A stretch of DNA of 64,000 nucleotides, taken from the NCBI RefSeq assembly GCF_028807635.1, contig NZ_JARBAX010000001.1, positions 4,699,501 through 4,763,500 on the forward strand. Direction: 5' to 3'. This DNA comes from Streptomyces spiramyceticus (lineage in GTDB: Bacteria; Actinomycetota; Actinomycetes; Streptomycetales; Streptomycetaceae). A program made the position numbers and the translations under genes. Below the pieces are notes generated by a model. The model was not told the origin of the DNA. It saw nothing but the letters and a program-made list of their open reading frames with translations, and ran no database searches. Positions 47,380-55,549 of the stretch are shown here, in pieces (position 1 is the first letter of the stretch; every line of letters starts with the position of its first letter).

Positions 47380-48636
47380 TTGAACAGGCAGCCGATATCG
47401 GGGGCATCGGCCAGATCGCGGCAAGGAAGTCGGCGAGGGCTTGGGGGCACCGCGCTGCCGGCTCTGCTGGCCGCGATGATGGTGCTGGCGACGGCCTGCG
47501 GCGGAAGCGATGACTCCGGCTCAGGCGACGGCAAGGGCACGGGCGGCGCCGGGAAGGGCGGCGACACCAAGGCATCGCAGGCCGTGGTGACGATCGCACC
47601 CAAGGACGACGCGAAGAACGTCGCCACCAGCGGGGCACTGAAGATCACCGCCGACAAGGGCAAGCTGACGTCCGTCACGGTCGAGGACACCAAGGGCAAC
47701 GACGTCGAGGGCAGGATCACCGACGGCGGCACCGCCTGGAAGCCGTCGCACCACCTCGGCTCCGCGACCAAGTACAAGGTCCACGCGGTGGCGAAGGACT
47801 CCGAGGGCCGCGAGTCCGCGAAGGACACCACCTTCACCACACTCGTCCCGAAGAACACGTTCGTCAGTTACTTCACGCCCGAGGACGGTTCGAAGGTCGG
47901 CGTCGGAATGCCGGTCTCGCTCCGCTTCAGCCGCGGCATCACCGAGCCCGAGGACGTCGAGAAGGCCGTCAAGGTGACCGCCGAGCCCTCCGTCCCGATC
48001 GAGGGCCACTGGTTCGGCAACGACCGCCTCGACTTCCGTCCCGAGAAGTACTGGGCCGCGGGCACCAAGGTGACGCTGAAGCTCAACCTCGACGGCGTCG
48101 AAGGCCGTCCCGGGGTGTACGGCAAGCAGAACAAGACCGTGAAGTTCACCGTTGGCCGCAGCCAGGTCAGCGTCGTGGACGCCGGCGCCCACACGATGAC
48201 CGTCAAGCGCGACGGCAAGGTCCTCAAGACCATCCCGATCACCGCGGGCGCACCGTCGACCACAACGTACAACGGTCAGATGGTGATCAGCGAGAAGTAC
48301 AAGGTGACCCGGATGAACGGCGCCACCGTCGGATTCGGCGGCGAGTACGACATCAAGGACGTACCGCACGCGATGCGCCTGTCGAACTCGGGCACCTTCA
48401 TCCACGGCAACTACTGGGCCGGCGCCGGGACGTTCGGCTCGGCGAATGTCAGCCACGGGTGCGTGGGCCTGCGCGATGTGCGCGGGGCGTACGACAGCAA
48501 GGTCCCCGCGGCCTGGTTCTTCGACAACTCGATCCTCGGTGACGTGGTGGTCGTGAAGAACTCCAACGACAAGCAGATCCAGCCGGACAACGGCCTCAAC
48601 GGCTGGAACATGTCCTGGTCGGAGTGGAAGAAGTAA
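47380..48636 (+). CDS. L,D-transpeptidase lipoprotein (YkuD domain), copy 2
   Basis: Paralogue of the upstream gene with the same architecture: signal peptide (GGTALPALLAAMMVLATAC, probable lipid Cys ~40, with a weak -3 lipobox residue), a Gly/Asp/Lys-rich linker, two Ig-like domains and a YkuD domain with FIHGNYW and NVSHGCVGLRD. TTG 47380 is chosen because GAGGGGAGC lies about 8 bases upstream, giving 418 residues; the frame opens 17 codons earlier. The chains are clearly similar from the first Ig domain to the GGWNMSWSEW-type tail, so this is an old tandem duplication. A terminator hairpin follows. Two enzymes could differ in timing or location in wall remodelling. Confidence 0.92.
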   Translation: MNRQPISGASARSRQGSRRGLGGTALPALLAAMMVLATACGGSDDSGSGDGKGTGGAGKGGDTKASQAVVTIAPKDDAKNVATSGALKITADKGKLTSVTVEDTKGNDVEGRITDGGTAWKPSHHLGSATKYKVHAVAKDSEGRESAKDTTFTTLVPKNTFVSYFTPEDGSKVGVGMPVSLRFSRGITEPEDVEKAVKVTAEPSVPIEGHWFGNDRLDFRPEKYWAAGTKVTLKLNLDGVEGRPGVYGKQNKTVKFTVGRSQVSVVDAGAHTMTVKRDGKVLKTIPITAGAPSTTTYNGQMVISEKYKVTRMNGATVGFGGEYDIKDVPHAMRLSNSGTFIHGNYWAGAGTFGSANVSHGCVGLRDVRGAYDSKVPAAWFFDNSILGDVVVVKNSNDKQIQPDNGLNGWNMSWSEWKK

Positions 48637-48651
48637 CACTTGCCGTACGTA

Positions 48652-48689
48652 AACGGGCCCGTGCTGTTGTTCACAGCGGCGGGCCCGTT
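48652..48689 (+). terminator. terminator after the second L,D-transpeptidase gene
   Basis: AACGGGCCCG (48652-48661) pairs perfectly with CGGGCCCGTT (48680-48689) around an 18-base loop. It lies between the stop codon and the enoyl-CoA hydratase start at 48718. Confidence 0.7.
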
Positions 48690-48717
48690 GTCGTTAGCGC
48701 CGGTTAACCTGCTGGGC

Positions 48718-49485
48718 ATGACTGTGAATCTCGAAGTCTCCGAGGGCGTCGGCGTCATCCGCCTCGCACGCCCGCCGATGAACGCACTGGACATCGCCAC
48801 CCAGGACCGGCTGCGCGAGCTCGCCGAGGAGGCGACCCGGCGCGACGACGTACGTGCCGTGGTCATCTACGGCGGCGAGAAGGTGTTCGCGGCGGGCGCG
48901 GACATCAAGGAGATGCAGGCGATGGACCACGCGGCGATGGTCGTACGGTCGAAGGCCCTCCAGGATTCCTTCACCGCCGTGGCCCGCATCCCCAAGCCCG
49001 TCGTCGCCGCGATCACCGGCTATGCCCTGGGCGGCGGTTGCGAGCTGGCCCTGTGCGCCGACTTCCGTATCGCCGGGGACAACGCCAAGCTCGGCCAGCC
49101 CGAGATCCTGCTCGGCCTCATCCCGGGCGCGGGCGGCACCCAGCGGCTCTCGCGGCTGGTCGGCCCGTCCAAGGCCAAGGACCTCATCTTCACCGGTCGC
49201 CATGTGCGGGCCGACGAGGCCCTGACGATCGGCCTCGTCGACCGGGTCGTACCGGCCGACGAGGTGTACGAGCAGGCGCACGCGTGGGCTGCGAAGCTCG
49301 CGCACGGGCCCGCGATGGCGCTGCGTGCGGCCAAGGAGTCCATCGACGCGGGGCTGGAGACCGACCTGGACACCGGTCTCACCATCGAACGCAACTGGTT
49401 CGCCGGGCTGTTCGCGACCGAGGACCGGGAGCGCGGTATGCGCAGTTTCGTCGAAGAGGGGCCCGGCAAGGCCAAGTTCCTCTGA
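48718..49485 (+). CDS. enoyl-CoA hydratase
   Basis: Crotonase-fold enzyme hydrating 2-enoyl-CoA in fatty-acid beta-oxidation. 255 residues from ATG 48718; the frame opens through the upstream terminator, which cannot be coding. The oxyanion loop KVFAAGADIKEMQAMD (~60) and both catalytic Glu residues of true hydratases are present: GGGCELALCADF (~105) and LGQPEILLGLIPGAGGTQRL (~125). No strong ribosome site is seen. The upstream hairpin gives it its own transcription unit. The active-site pair supports real hydratase activity rather than an isomerase or dehalogenase relative; chain-length preference is unknown. Confidence 0.92.
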   Translation: MTVNLEVSEGVGVIRLARPPMNALDIATQDRLRELAEEATRRDDVRAVVIYGGEKVFAAGADIKEMQAMDHAAMVVRSKALQDSFTAVARIPKPVVAAITGYALGGGCELALCADFRIAGDNAKLGQPEILLGLIPGAGGTQRLSRLVGPSKAKDLIFTGRHVRADEALTIGLVDRVVPADEVYEQAHAWAAKLAHGPAMALRAAKESIDAGLETDLDTGLTIERNWFAGLFATEDRERGMRSFVEEGPGKAKFL

Positions 49486-49729
49486 GCGCGGGTCAGTTGA
49501 GGCGCCCTGGCGTACTCCTCCCGGGGCGGATTAACTGAGCCTTAAACCAGCCTGAAGGCAGCCTTGTCCCGGACGCTTTGTGATCATGCGTGAGCGGTGG
49601 GTCACCGCAGGTCAGGGGGTCGACGAAGGGTCACGCTGCCTCCGGCATATGCCAAACCGCACCTCTGGACGGGGCGGTTCCGGGGAAGCGAATCCCCCGG
49701 AACGGCCCCGGAGGGGGTTCTGGGCGGCC

Positions 49730-50257
49730 ATGATGGGGGACATGGCGGGGCTGGATGGTGTGGAACAGCCGCGGCCGCGCGGGAGCGCGACCGCCGCGCG
49801 ATGGTCACCGGCCGTCGAGGACGAACAAGCGTTCAAGGCGCTGGAGTTGTTCGGAAATCCGACGGATGAAGAAGTCCGGCTGCCCTCCCGCCCCGAGTCC
49901 GCCGCCACCGCCCGTCGGCTCACGCATTGCGTGGTGCTCCGCCAGTGGGGTCTCTCCCCGCAGACCGCCGAGCACGCCGTGCTGCTCGTGTCGGAGCTCG
50001 TCGGCAACGCCGTGCGGCACACCGGCGCCCGCGTCTTCGGGCTGCGCATGCTGAGGCGGAGGGGCTGGATGAGGATCGAGGTGCGCGATCCCTCGCGGGG
50101 CCTGCCCTGTCTGATGCCCGTACATGAAATGGACACCAGCGGCCGCGGGCTCTTCCTCGTCGACAAACTGTCCGACCGGTGGGGTGTGGACCTGCTCCCG
50201 CGCGGCAAGACGACGTGGTTCGAGATGCGCGTGTCGGAGCGCACCGCCGAGCATTGA
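49730..50257 (+). CDS. anti-sigma-factor-like ATP-binding protein (HATPase_c_2)
   Basis: 175 residues from ATG 49730 (ATG 49733 or 49742 are alternatives; GGGGGA sits just before 49742). After a variable N-terminus, the GHKL ATPase domain of the RsbW/SpoIIAB kind shows SRPESAATARRLTHCVVLRQ (~50), the N-box ELVGNAVRHTGARVFGLRM (~92) and a G-box-like DTSGRGLFLVDKLSDRWGVD (~138). Streptomyces has many such proteins, which act in sigma-factor or antagonist switching. No sigma factor or antagonist gene is adjacent. The 244-base gap before it holds no gene that I can see. Confidence 0.8.
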   Translation: MMGDMAGLDGVEQPRPRGSATAARWSPAVEDEQAFKALELFGNPTDEEVRLPSRPESAATARRLTHCVVLRQWGLSPQTAEHAVLLVSELVGNAVRHTGARVFGLRMLRRRGWMRIEVRDPSRGLPCLMPVHEMDTSGRGLFLVDKLSDRWGVDLLPRGKTTWFEMRVSERTAEH

Positions 50258-50287
50258 GCGGCCGGCGCTGAACGGCTGTGCATGCAC

Positions 50288-50330
50288 GAAAGCCCCCTGC
50301 GCGCCTTGGTGCGGCACTTCGGGGGCTCTC
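50288..50330 (+). terminator. terminator after the anti-sigma-like gene
   Basis: GAAAGCCCCC (50288-50297) pairs with GGGGGCTCTC (50321-50330) with one mismatch around a GC-rich loop. It lies 30 bases after the stop codon. Confidence 0.65.
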
Positions 50331-50657
50331 GTGGAGCGCCGTGGCATGAGGGGTGTAGTCACGGCCGCTTGTAATGACGACCTGGCCCGGGTCAATGGGG
50401 GTCGTGGGACCGACTATGGCAGACAGGTGAGCACGGCGCCAAAAGTCCTTACTCACACAAATCTGTACGTAATGGGTACTTCGAATCTGAATCGTAGGTG
50501 AGGTGAGCCACTCGCCTGTCAAAGGCTGCATAGTTATGAGACTTTGCGAGTGATTCATTGATCGCCGGGCCCGCCAGGCGGTCTGGTCGGGCGACCCGTG
50601 GAGCGCCAAATTGGGTCAATGATTACCTTCTGCTCTCATTCCCCCTTAAATGGGCGC
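50331..50657. other. non-coding stretch ahead of the deacetylase gene
   Basis: This ~330-base gap contains an unusually AT-rich patch (about 50440-50560, including ACACAAATCTGTACGTAATG and GCATAGTTATGAGACTTTGC) for such a GC-rich genome. It probably holds the promoter of the deacetylase/propeller pair, but I could not choose a convincing -35/-10. A nine-codon reading frame at 50471-50500 is too short to claim as a gene. Confidence 0.4.
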
Positions 50658-51452
50658 GTGACATCGACAAGCCGCCGCAGCGCGCTGCGCGCGGGAGCAG
50701 GAGCGCTGGGGGCGGCCGTCGCGGACACGCTCGCCACCGGGTGCGGCGCCCCCGGAAGTACCGGGGGCGCCGCACCCCCCGCCCCGGCGAAACGGCCCGC
50801 AGCGCCCGCGGCCCCCCGCCGGGCTCCCGCTCCCCACCGCTTTCCCGGCCTGCCCGTCCAGATCACCAACGGTCCCCGCGACCGCCCACGGGTCGCCCTC
50901 ACCTTCCACGGCCAGGGCGACCCGGCCACCGCGAAGGCCGTTCTCGCCGAGGCCGAGCGGGCAGGCGCCCACCTCACCGTCCTCGCGGTCGGCGGCTGGC
51001 TCGACACGTATCCGCGGCTCGCGCGCCGCATCCTCGACGGCGGCCACGACCTGGGCAACCACACTCAGCGCCACCTCACCATCTCCGCCATGGGCGAGCG
51101 GGAGGCGTACGCCGAGATCACCGGCTGCGCCGACCGCCTGCGCCGGCTCACCGGCTCCATCGGCACCTGGTTCCGCCCGTCGCGCACCCAGTACGCCACT
51201 CCGCTCGTCCAGAGGCTGGCGCGTCGGGCCGGTTACCCGCACGTCCTCTCGTACGACGTCGACTCCCTCGACTTCACCTCACCCAGCGCCCGGGCCGTCA
51301 CCCGCAAGATCACCGGGGAGATCCGCAACGGATCCGTGGTGAGCCTGCACTTCGGCTACGCCGACACGGTCGCCGCTCTGCCCGCCCTCCTCGACGCACT
51401 CGACCGCCGCGGCCTGCGCGCGGTGACCACCACGGAGCTGCTGACCCGATGA
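50658..51452 (+). CDS. exported polysaccharide-deacetylase-fold protein with altered motif 1
   Basis: 264 residues from GTG 50658. The N-terminus has a twin-arginine-like TSRRSALRAG, a hydrophobic stretch and a lipobox LATGC, so it is probably a Tat-exported lipoprotein. Earlier in-frame starts (50598, 50619) would bury this signal. The NodB/CE4 fold is seen in PRVALTFHGQGDPATAKAVL (~78), HDLGNHTQRHLTIS (~134, metal-binding His pair), TWFRPSRTQYATP and YDVDSLDFTS. Motif 1 normally reads TFDDG with a catalytic Asp; here it is TFHGQGD. The stop overlaps the propeller gene start (ATGA), so they are coupled. Its substrate is unknown. Confidence 0.78.
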   Translation: MTSTSRRSALRAGAGALGAAVADTLATGCGAPGSTGGAAPPAPAKRPAAPAAPRRAPAPHRFPGLPVQITNGPRDRPRVALTFHGQGDPATAKAVLAEAERAGAHLTVLAVGGWLDTYPRLARRILDGGHDLGNHTQRHLTISAMGEREAYAEITGCADRLRRLTGSIGTWFRPSRTQYATPLVQRLARRAGYPHVLSYDVDSLDFTSPSARAVTRKITGEIRNGSVVSLHFGYADTVAALPALLDALDRRGLRAVTTTELLTR

Positions 51453-52642
51453 CCACGATCACTCGCCGTACGATCGCGCTGCTCGCCGGCGCCCTTCTCG
51501 CCGCCCTCGGGGGCTGCGCCGACCCCGCACCGAAGGGCCGGGCCGACGCGCTCGGCACCAACGGGGCCGCACCGCCCGCCAAGGTGAGAAAGGCCGTCCC
51601 GGCCGCCCCGCCAGGACTGCCCGGCATGCCGCCGGTGCTCGACCCCGACGACGTGTACGCGGCGGACCGGCCCAACCAGCTGTCGCCCGTCGTCAAGGAC
51701 TTCCCGTCCCGGGTCTACGTCCCCAACACCAACTCCAACACGGTGTCGGTGATCGACCCCAGGACGTACAAGGTCATCAAGACCATCCCGGTCGGCGTCC
51801 AGCCCCAGCACGTCGTCCCCTCCTGGGACATGAAGACCCTGTGGGTCAACAACAACCGGGGCCACACCCTCACCCCGATCAACCCGGCCACCGGCGCCGT
51901 GGGCAAGCCCGTCGAGGTGCACGACCCGTACAACCTCTACTTCACGCCCAACGGCAAGCACGCCGTCGTCATGGCGTCGATGGACCGCGAGCTGGTCTTC
52001 CGCGACCCGCACACGATGAACCGCGTCAAGACCGAACCGGTCACCTGCGCGGGCGTCAATCACGCGGACTTCTCGGCCGACGGCCGGTACTTCATCGTCT
52101 CCTGCGAGTTCTCCGGCGAGCTGCTCAAGGTCGACACCGAGAAGATGAAGGTCGTCGGGCAGCAGAAGCTTCCGTTCCAGGGCGCGATGCCCCAGGACGT
52201 GAAGATCTCGCCCGACGGCAAGACGTTCTACATCGCCGACATGATGGCGCACGGCATGTGGGTCCTGGACGGAAAGAAGTTCACCACCCCGAGGCTGCTG
52301 CCCACGGGCAAGGGCTGCCACGGCCTCTACATCAGCCGCGACTCCAGGGAGATGTACGTCTCCAACCGGGGCGAGGGCTCCATCTCCCTCTTCGACTTCA
52401 AGGAGAAAAGGCTGACCAAGAAGTGGCACCTGCCGGACGGCGGCAGCCCCGACATGGGCGGGGTCTCGGCCGACGGCAAGGTGTTGTGGCTGTCGGGGCG
52501 TTACGACGACGAGGTGTACGCGATCGACACCACCACCGGCAAGCAGCTGGCCCGTATCCCGGTCGGCGGCGGCCCGCACGGCCTGGCGGTCTACCCGCAG
52601 CCGGGCCGCTACTCGCTCGGCCACACGGGCATCTTCCGCTGA
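51449..52642 (+). CDS. YVTN-type beta-propeller lipoprotein
   Basis: 397 residues. Signal peptide with lipobox LGGC (TIALLAGALLAALGGC, Cys ~20), then a Pro/Ala-rich linker and a WD/YVTN-like beta-propeller built of repeats such as SRVYVPNTNSNTVSVIDP, KTLWVNNNRGHTLTPINP, KTFYIADMMAHGMWVLDG and KVLWLSGRYDDEVYAIDT, each with the pattern of a strand, a turn and a second strand (about six or seven blades). No catalytic residues can be named; such propellers often bind ligands or partner proteins at the cell surface. ATG 51449 overlaps the deacetylase stop codon by four bases, suggesting that the two exported proteins work together. It converges with the P450 gene. Confidence 0.85.
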   Translation: MTTITRRTIALLAGALLAALGGCADPAPKGRADALGTNGAAPPAKVRKAVPAAPPGLPGMPPVLDPDDVYAADRPNQLSPVVKDFPSRVYVPNTNSNTVSVIDPRTYKVIKTIPVGVQPQHVVPSWDMKTLWVNNNRGHTLTPINPATGAVGKPVEVHDPYNLYFTPNGKHAVVMASMDRELVFRDPHTMNRVKTEPVTCAGVNHADFSADGRYFIVSCEFSGELLKVDTEKMKVVGQQKLPFQGAMPQDVKISPDGKTFYIADMMAHGMWVLDGKKFTTPRLLPTGKGCHGLYISRDSREMYVSNRGEGSISLFDFKEKRLTKKWHLPDGGSPDMGGVSADGKVLWLSGRYDDEVYAIDTTTGKQLARIPVGGGPHGLAVYPQPGRYSLGHTGIFR

Positions 52643-52648
52643 CCGGGC

Positions 52649-52692
52649 CCCGGAGCCGGACGGGCTGACAGACCAGCCCCTCCGGCTCCGGG
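52649..52692. terminator. bidirectional terminator between converging genes
   Basis: CCCGGAGCCGGA (52649-52660) and TCCGGCTCCGGG (52681-52692) are a perfect 12-bp stem. It separates the 3' ends of the propeller gene (+) and the P450 gene (-). Confidence 0.75.
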
Positions 52693-52699
52693 CGACCGG

Positions 52700-53893
52700 C
52701 TACCACATCACCGGCAGCCGCTCCGGCAGGCGCTTGATGAAGCCCGTACGCCACACCAGTTGCTCCGTCGGAACCGCCAGCCTCAGCCCCGGCAGCCGCT
52801 CCACGAGCACCGCCAGCGCCGCCTCGGCGTGAGCCCGGCCCAGGGCGGACGCCGGACAGAAGTGGCGGCCGCCGCCGAAGGCGAGGTGCGGGTTGTGCTC
52901 GCGGTCCAGGTTCAGGTTCTCGGGGTCCTCGAAGACCGCCGGGTCGAAGTTGGCGCCCTCGACCAGCACCAGGACCAGCTCACCCTTGCGGACGAGTACG
53001 TCGCCGAGCTGTACGTCGTCGAGAGCGATCCGGGGCAGCCCGTCGCCGATCGACAGGTTCCAGCGCAGCAACTCGTCGACCGCACGCCCCATCCGGTCCG
53101 GGTGATCCCGCAGATAGCCGATCAGCTCGGGACGCTGGAGCAGCGCGAGAACGGCGAGCACCAGAAAGGCGGACGTGGAGACCGCACCCGCGCCGAACAG
53201 CGAGACGGCTACCGTGCCCAGGACCTCGTCCGTCAGGTGCTCCGAGCCCTCCTCGTCGCGCAGCGCCGCCAATTGCCCGAGCAGGCCCGAGCGTTCGGCA
53301 ACGGGCGCGTTGAGCCGCTGCACCATGTAGTCGACGTCCTTGTACCAGTTGAGCTGCGAGCCCTCGAAGGCGTGCGCACTGGTCATGAACGCGATGTCCA
53401 GGCTCGACATCAGCCGTGGCCAGTCCTCGAACGGCACCCCGAGCACCTTGCAGTGCAGCGCCGCCGAGAAGGGATCGGCGAAACCCGCCCGGAGGTCGAC
53501 CGGGGGCCCCCAGGCCAGCAGGTCGTCGATCAGCTTGTCGGCCGTGATGCCCAGCCAGCAGTGCAGCCCTTCGCCCGCACGCGGGTTGAGCGCCTTCATC
53601 ACTGCCCCGCGCAGCCCGGCGCTGTTGATGTTCCCCATGTTGTTGACGACCTCGGGCGGGATGGTCAGCGCGTACTGGCGCGGCACACCGGGGGCGGCCG
53701 TGTCCTTGAGGCTGAACCGCTCGTCCTCCAGGACCTGTTTGGCCAGCGGATAACTGCTCACCAGCCACGCGCTGTCGCCGGTGAGCGTGCGCACCCGGGC
53801 CACCGGCTGCTGCTCGCGCAGCCAGGAACACTCCTCGGGGAGTACGTCGCCCCGCCGGGAGAACGGGAATTCAAGCAGCTCGTCGGACATCAT
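52700..53893 (-). CDS. CYP121-like cytochrome P450 (mycocyclosin synthase relative)
   Basis: 397 residues. The heme-thiolate loop is AFGGGRHFCPASALGRAHAE (Cys ~345), and DELLRWN holds the ExxR motif. Along the whole chain it resembles M. tuberculosis CYP121 (396 residues), which couples the two tyrosine rings of cyclo(Tyr-Tyr): ALTIPPEVVNNMGNIN, LVSSYPLAKQVLEDERFS and GELVLVLVEGANFDP. The I-helix FGAGAVSTSAF lacks the usual acid-alcohol pair, as in CYP121. At the C-terminus, CYP121 residues Gln385 and Arg386 correspond to Ile and Lys here (TGFIKRLPERLP). The start overlaps the cyclodipeptide synthase gene by 23 bases, with GGAAGGA upstream. Identity is recalled, not searched. Confidence 0.88.
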   Translation of the reverse strand: MMSDELLEFPFSRRGDVLPEECSWLREQQPVARVRTLTGDSAWLVSSYPLAKQVLEDERFSLKDTAAPGVPRQYALTIPPEVVNNMGNINSAGLRGAVMKALNPRAGEGLHCWLGITADKLIDDLLAWGPPVDLRAGFADPFSAALHCKVLGVPFEDWPRLMSSLDIAFMTSAHAFEGSQLNWYKDVDYMVQRLNAPVAERSGLLGQLAALRDEEGSEHLTDEVLGTVAVSLFGAGAVSTSAFLVLAVLALLQRPELIGYLRDHPDRMGRAVDELLRWNLSIGDGLPRIALDDVQLGDVLVRKGELVLVLVEGANFDPAVFEDPENLNLDREHNPHLAFGGGRHFCPASALGRAHAEAALAVLVERLPGLRLAVPTEQLVWRTGFIKRLPERLPVMW

Positions 53894-54596
53894 CCGCAGT
53901 CCTTCCGAAGGCGTCGGGTTTTACAACGGCATATGCCTGGTTGCGGGCCGCCCGCAGACCGCCGCCCTTCGCGTAGAGGAGTTCTGTCAGCGGCAGCAGC
54001 AGGTGATAGCAGGAAACGGAGGTGGGAACGCCGAGAATTCCGGGAGTGTCCAGGAAGAAGGGAAGCTCTGCGGCGATGTAGTCCAGGCAGGCGGACCGCT
54101 GCTCGGCGGTCACGGACTGCCCGTCGGGAAGCTTCGTCGCAAGGAAGTGCTCCACCATCGCGTCGCAGCTCTTGCTGAATTCGTCGTCCGTGGCCAGGAA
54201 GTGCCGGACGCGACGGTGCAGCAGTTCGTACACGGCATTGCCGGAGAACTCCGACAGCGCCCGCACACGGACGGCACTGCTCGGTGGTCCTGCCGCCTCG
54301 ACCCCGGTCAGGACGCGGCGGCGGACCGCCTTGAGGTCCTTGGCCGCGCGCCGGGCGGCATGTTCGCGGTTGTGACCGAGAGATGCGAACATCTCGGCGA
54401 CGTACAGATCGGCATAGACGAAGTCCACTGCGGTGAATCGCTCGGTGGCCCACCGGGTGAGTTCCGTGATGCGGTTGGCGTTGAAATAACTGTTGCCCGG
54501 GGAAACCCCGATGAGGGCGTGATCGCCCTCGGCGCAGATGATTCGGCATTGGGGGGTGTAGGGCTGGATCGTGAATGCGTCAGTTGTGATCGTCAC
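53871..54596 (-). CDS. tRNA-dependent cyclodipeptide synthase
   Basis: Makes a 2,5-diketopiperazine from two aminoacyl-tRNAs. 241 residues from GTG 54596 (AAGGG about 12 bases upstream). The nucleophilic Ser is in HALIGVSPGNSYF (~34), the Tyr/Glu pair in LDYIAAELPFFLDTPG (~180-195) and the Tyr-His of the NYH subfamily in SVSCYHLLLPL (~205). It is closer to M. tuberculosis Rv2275, the cyclo(Tyr-Tyr) synthase, than to Streptomyces AlbC: compare DTPGILGVPTS and ELLYAKGGGLRAARNQAYA, recalled by eye. It is followed by the CYP121-like gene with a 23-base overlap, the same order as Rv2275-Rv2276. The likely product is a cyclo(Tyr-Tyr)-type dipeptide; the exact amino acids are unproven. Confidence 0.9.
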   Translation of the reverse strand: MTITTDAFTIQPYTPQCRIICAEGDHALIGVSPGNSYFNANRITELTRWATERFTAVDFVYADLYVAEMFASLGHNREHAARRAAKDLKAVRRRVLTGVEAAGPPSSAVRVRALSEFSGNAVYELLHRRVRHFLATDDEFSKSCDAMVEHFLATKLPDGQSVTAEQRSACLDYIAAELPFFLDTPGILGVPTSVSCYHLLLPLTELLYAKGGGLRAARNQAYAVVKPDAFGRTADDVRRAA

Positions 54597-54786
54597 TTTT
54601 GGAAACGCCCTTGGCCGCCGCTAGTCCCGACGGAGCCCTGTGCTCCGGGTGTGGCGACGACGCCATGAAGTTATCGTCCGGCGGCGGAGAGTCACGAAGC
54701 CAGCCCCCCTGTTTGGCGTGAACTAGGCGCACCAGGGCGCAAATTGAACTGTCGGGCGGCTGAAAAAGGTTTACGGCGACACTATT

Positions 54787-55449
54787 TCAGTGGGCCACCA
54801 TCAGCGCTTCCGAGCCCACGGGCCGGTAACCCGCCCGCTGAAAGGTGCGCACGCTGCGGGCGTTCCCCGGCGGCTGCTGCGCCCAGACGACCGTGTCCGG
54901 CGTCAAGTGGCGTGCTGCCAGGGCGAGTCGGCCACCGATGCCCCGGCCGCGTACCGCCTCGTCCACCTCGATCGCCGCCTCCCAGCGGCCGGCGATGCCC
55001 CGGCCGAGTATCAGGACGCCGCCGTCGGCGGACCACACCCGCACGTCGTGGCGGAACTTCATGGCCCGGGCCACGCGCGGGTGATCCGGGTCCTGGATTT
55101 CGAGCAGGTCGATGTCCGGGGCGCCCGGCAGGGCGTGCGCGCACGTCAGCAGGTCGATGGTGTCGTTCATCCGGCGGCCCGTGCGCTGCATCAGGGCCAT
55201 CAGGAACGCCGGATTCATCGAAGCCGCCAGCGGGTCGCAGCGGGTCGCGGCCAGCGTGGACCGTACCCACTCGGGGTCCTCGTCCGTGAAGATCACCGAG
55301 TGGGCGGTAAAGGCCAGCACTCCGGCGTCCCGGCGGTTCGGCTGCGGGATCACGGTCGTGGAGCCGTCCGGCGCCGGGAAGTCGCCGTGCGCCGCCGCTG
55401 CCAGGATCGCTGCCAGTGCGCTGTCCGTAGCGTCAGTCATGTCTGCCAT
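54787..55449 (-). CDS. GNAT-family N-acetyltransferase
   Basis: 220 residues from ATG 55449 (ATG 55440 possible); the open frame upstream is not family-like. The GNAT acetyl-CoA loop is AIEVDEAVRGRGIGGRLALA (~160-180, RGxGIG type), followed by a late strand and NARSVRTFQRAGYRPVGSEA typical of the fold end. The N-terminal half (~20-120) has HSVIFTDEDPEWVRSTL and may bind the acceptor. The substrate is unknown. It lies 190 bases upstream of the cyclodipeptide synthase on the same strand and could be co-expressed, but that gap is long and the gene looks like a core-genome neighbour of the EF-hand gene. Confidence 0.8.
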   Translation of the reverse strand: MADMTDATDSALAAILAAAAHGDFPAPDGSTTVIPQPNRRDAGVLAFTAHSVIFTDEDPEWVRSTLAATRCDPLAASMNPAFLMALMQRTGRRMNDTIDLLTCAHALPGAPDIDLLEIQDPDHPRVARAMKFRHDVRVWSADGGVLILGRGIAGRWEAAIEVDEAVRGRGIGGRLALAARHLTPDTVVWAQQPPGNARSVRTFQRAGYRPVGSEALMVAH

Positions 55450-55549
55450 GCAGAGATCCAAGCATCCCAACGCGGGCGCGTACCAGGCACGATGGCCGGG
55501 CCGATAATCTGTTCGCGTACTGACAGCATCAGAAGGGGTGGATCCAGTG

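Noticed and set aside
50471..50500. Nine-codon reading frame in an AT-rich gap, possible leader peptide or RiPP precursor
   Set aside because: Too short, no ribosome site and no modifying enzyme nearby.
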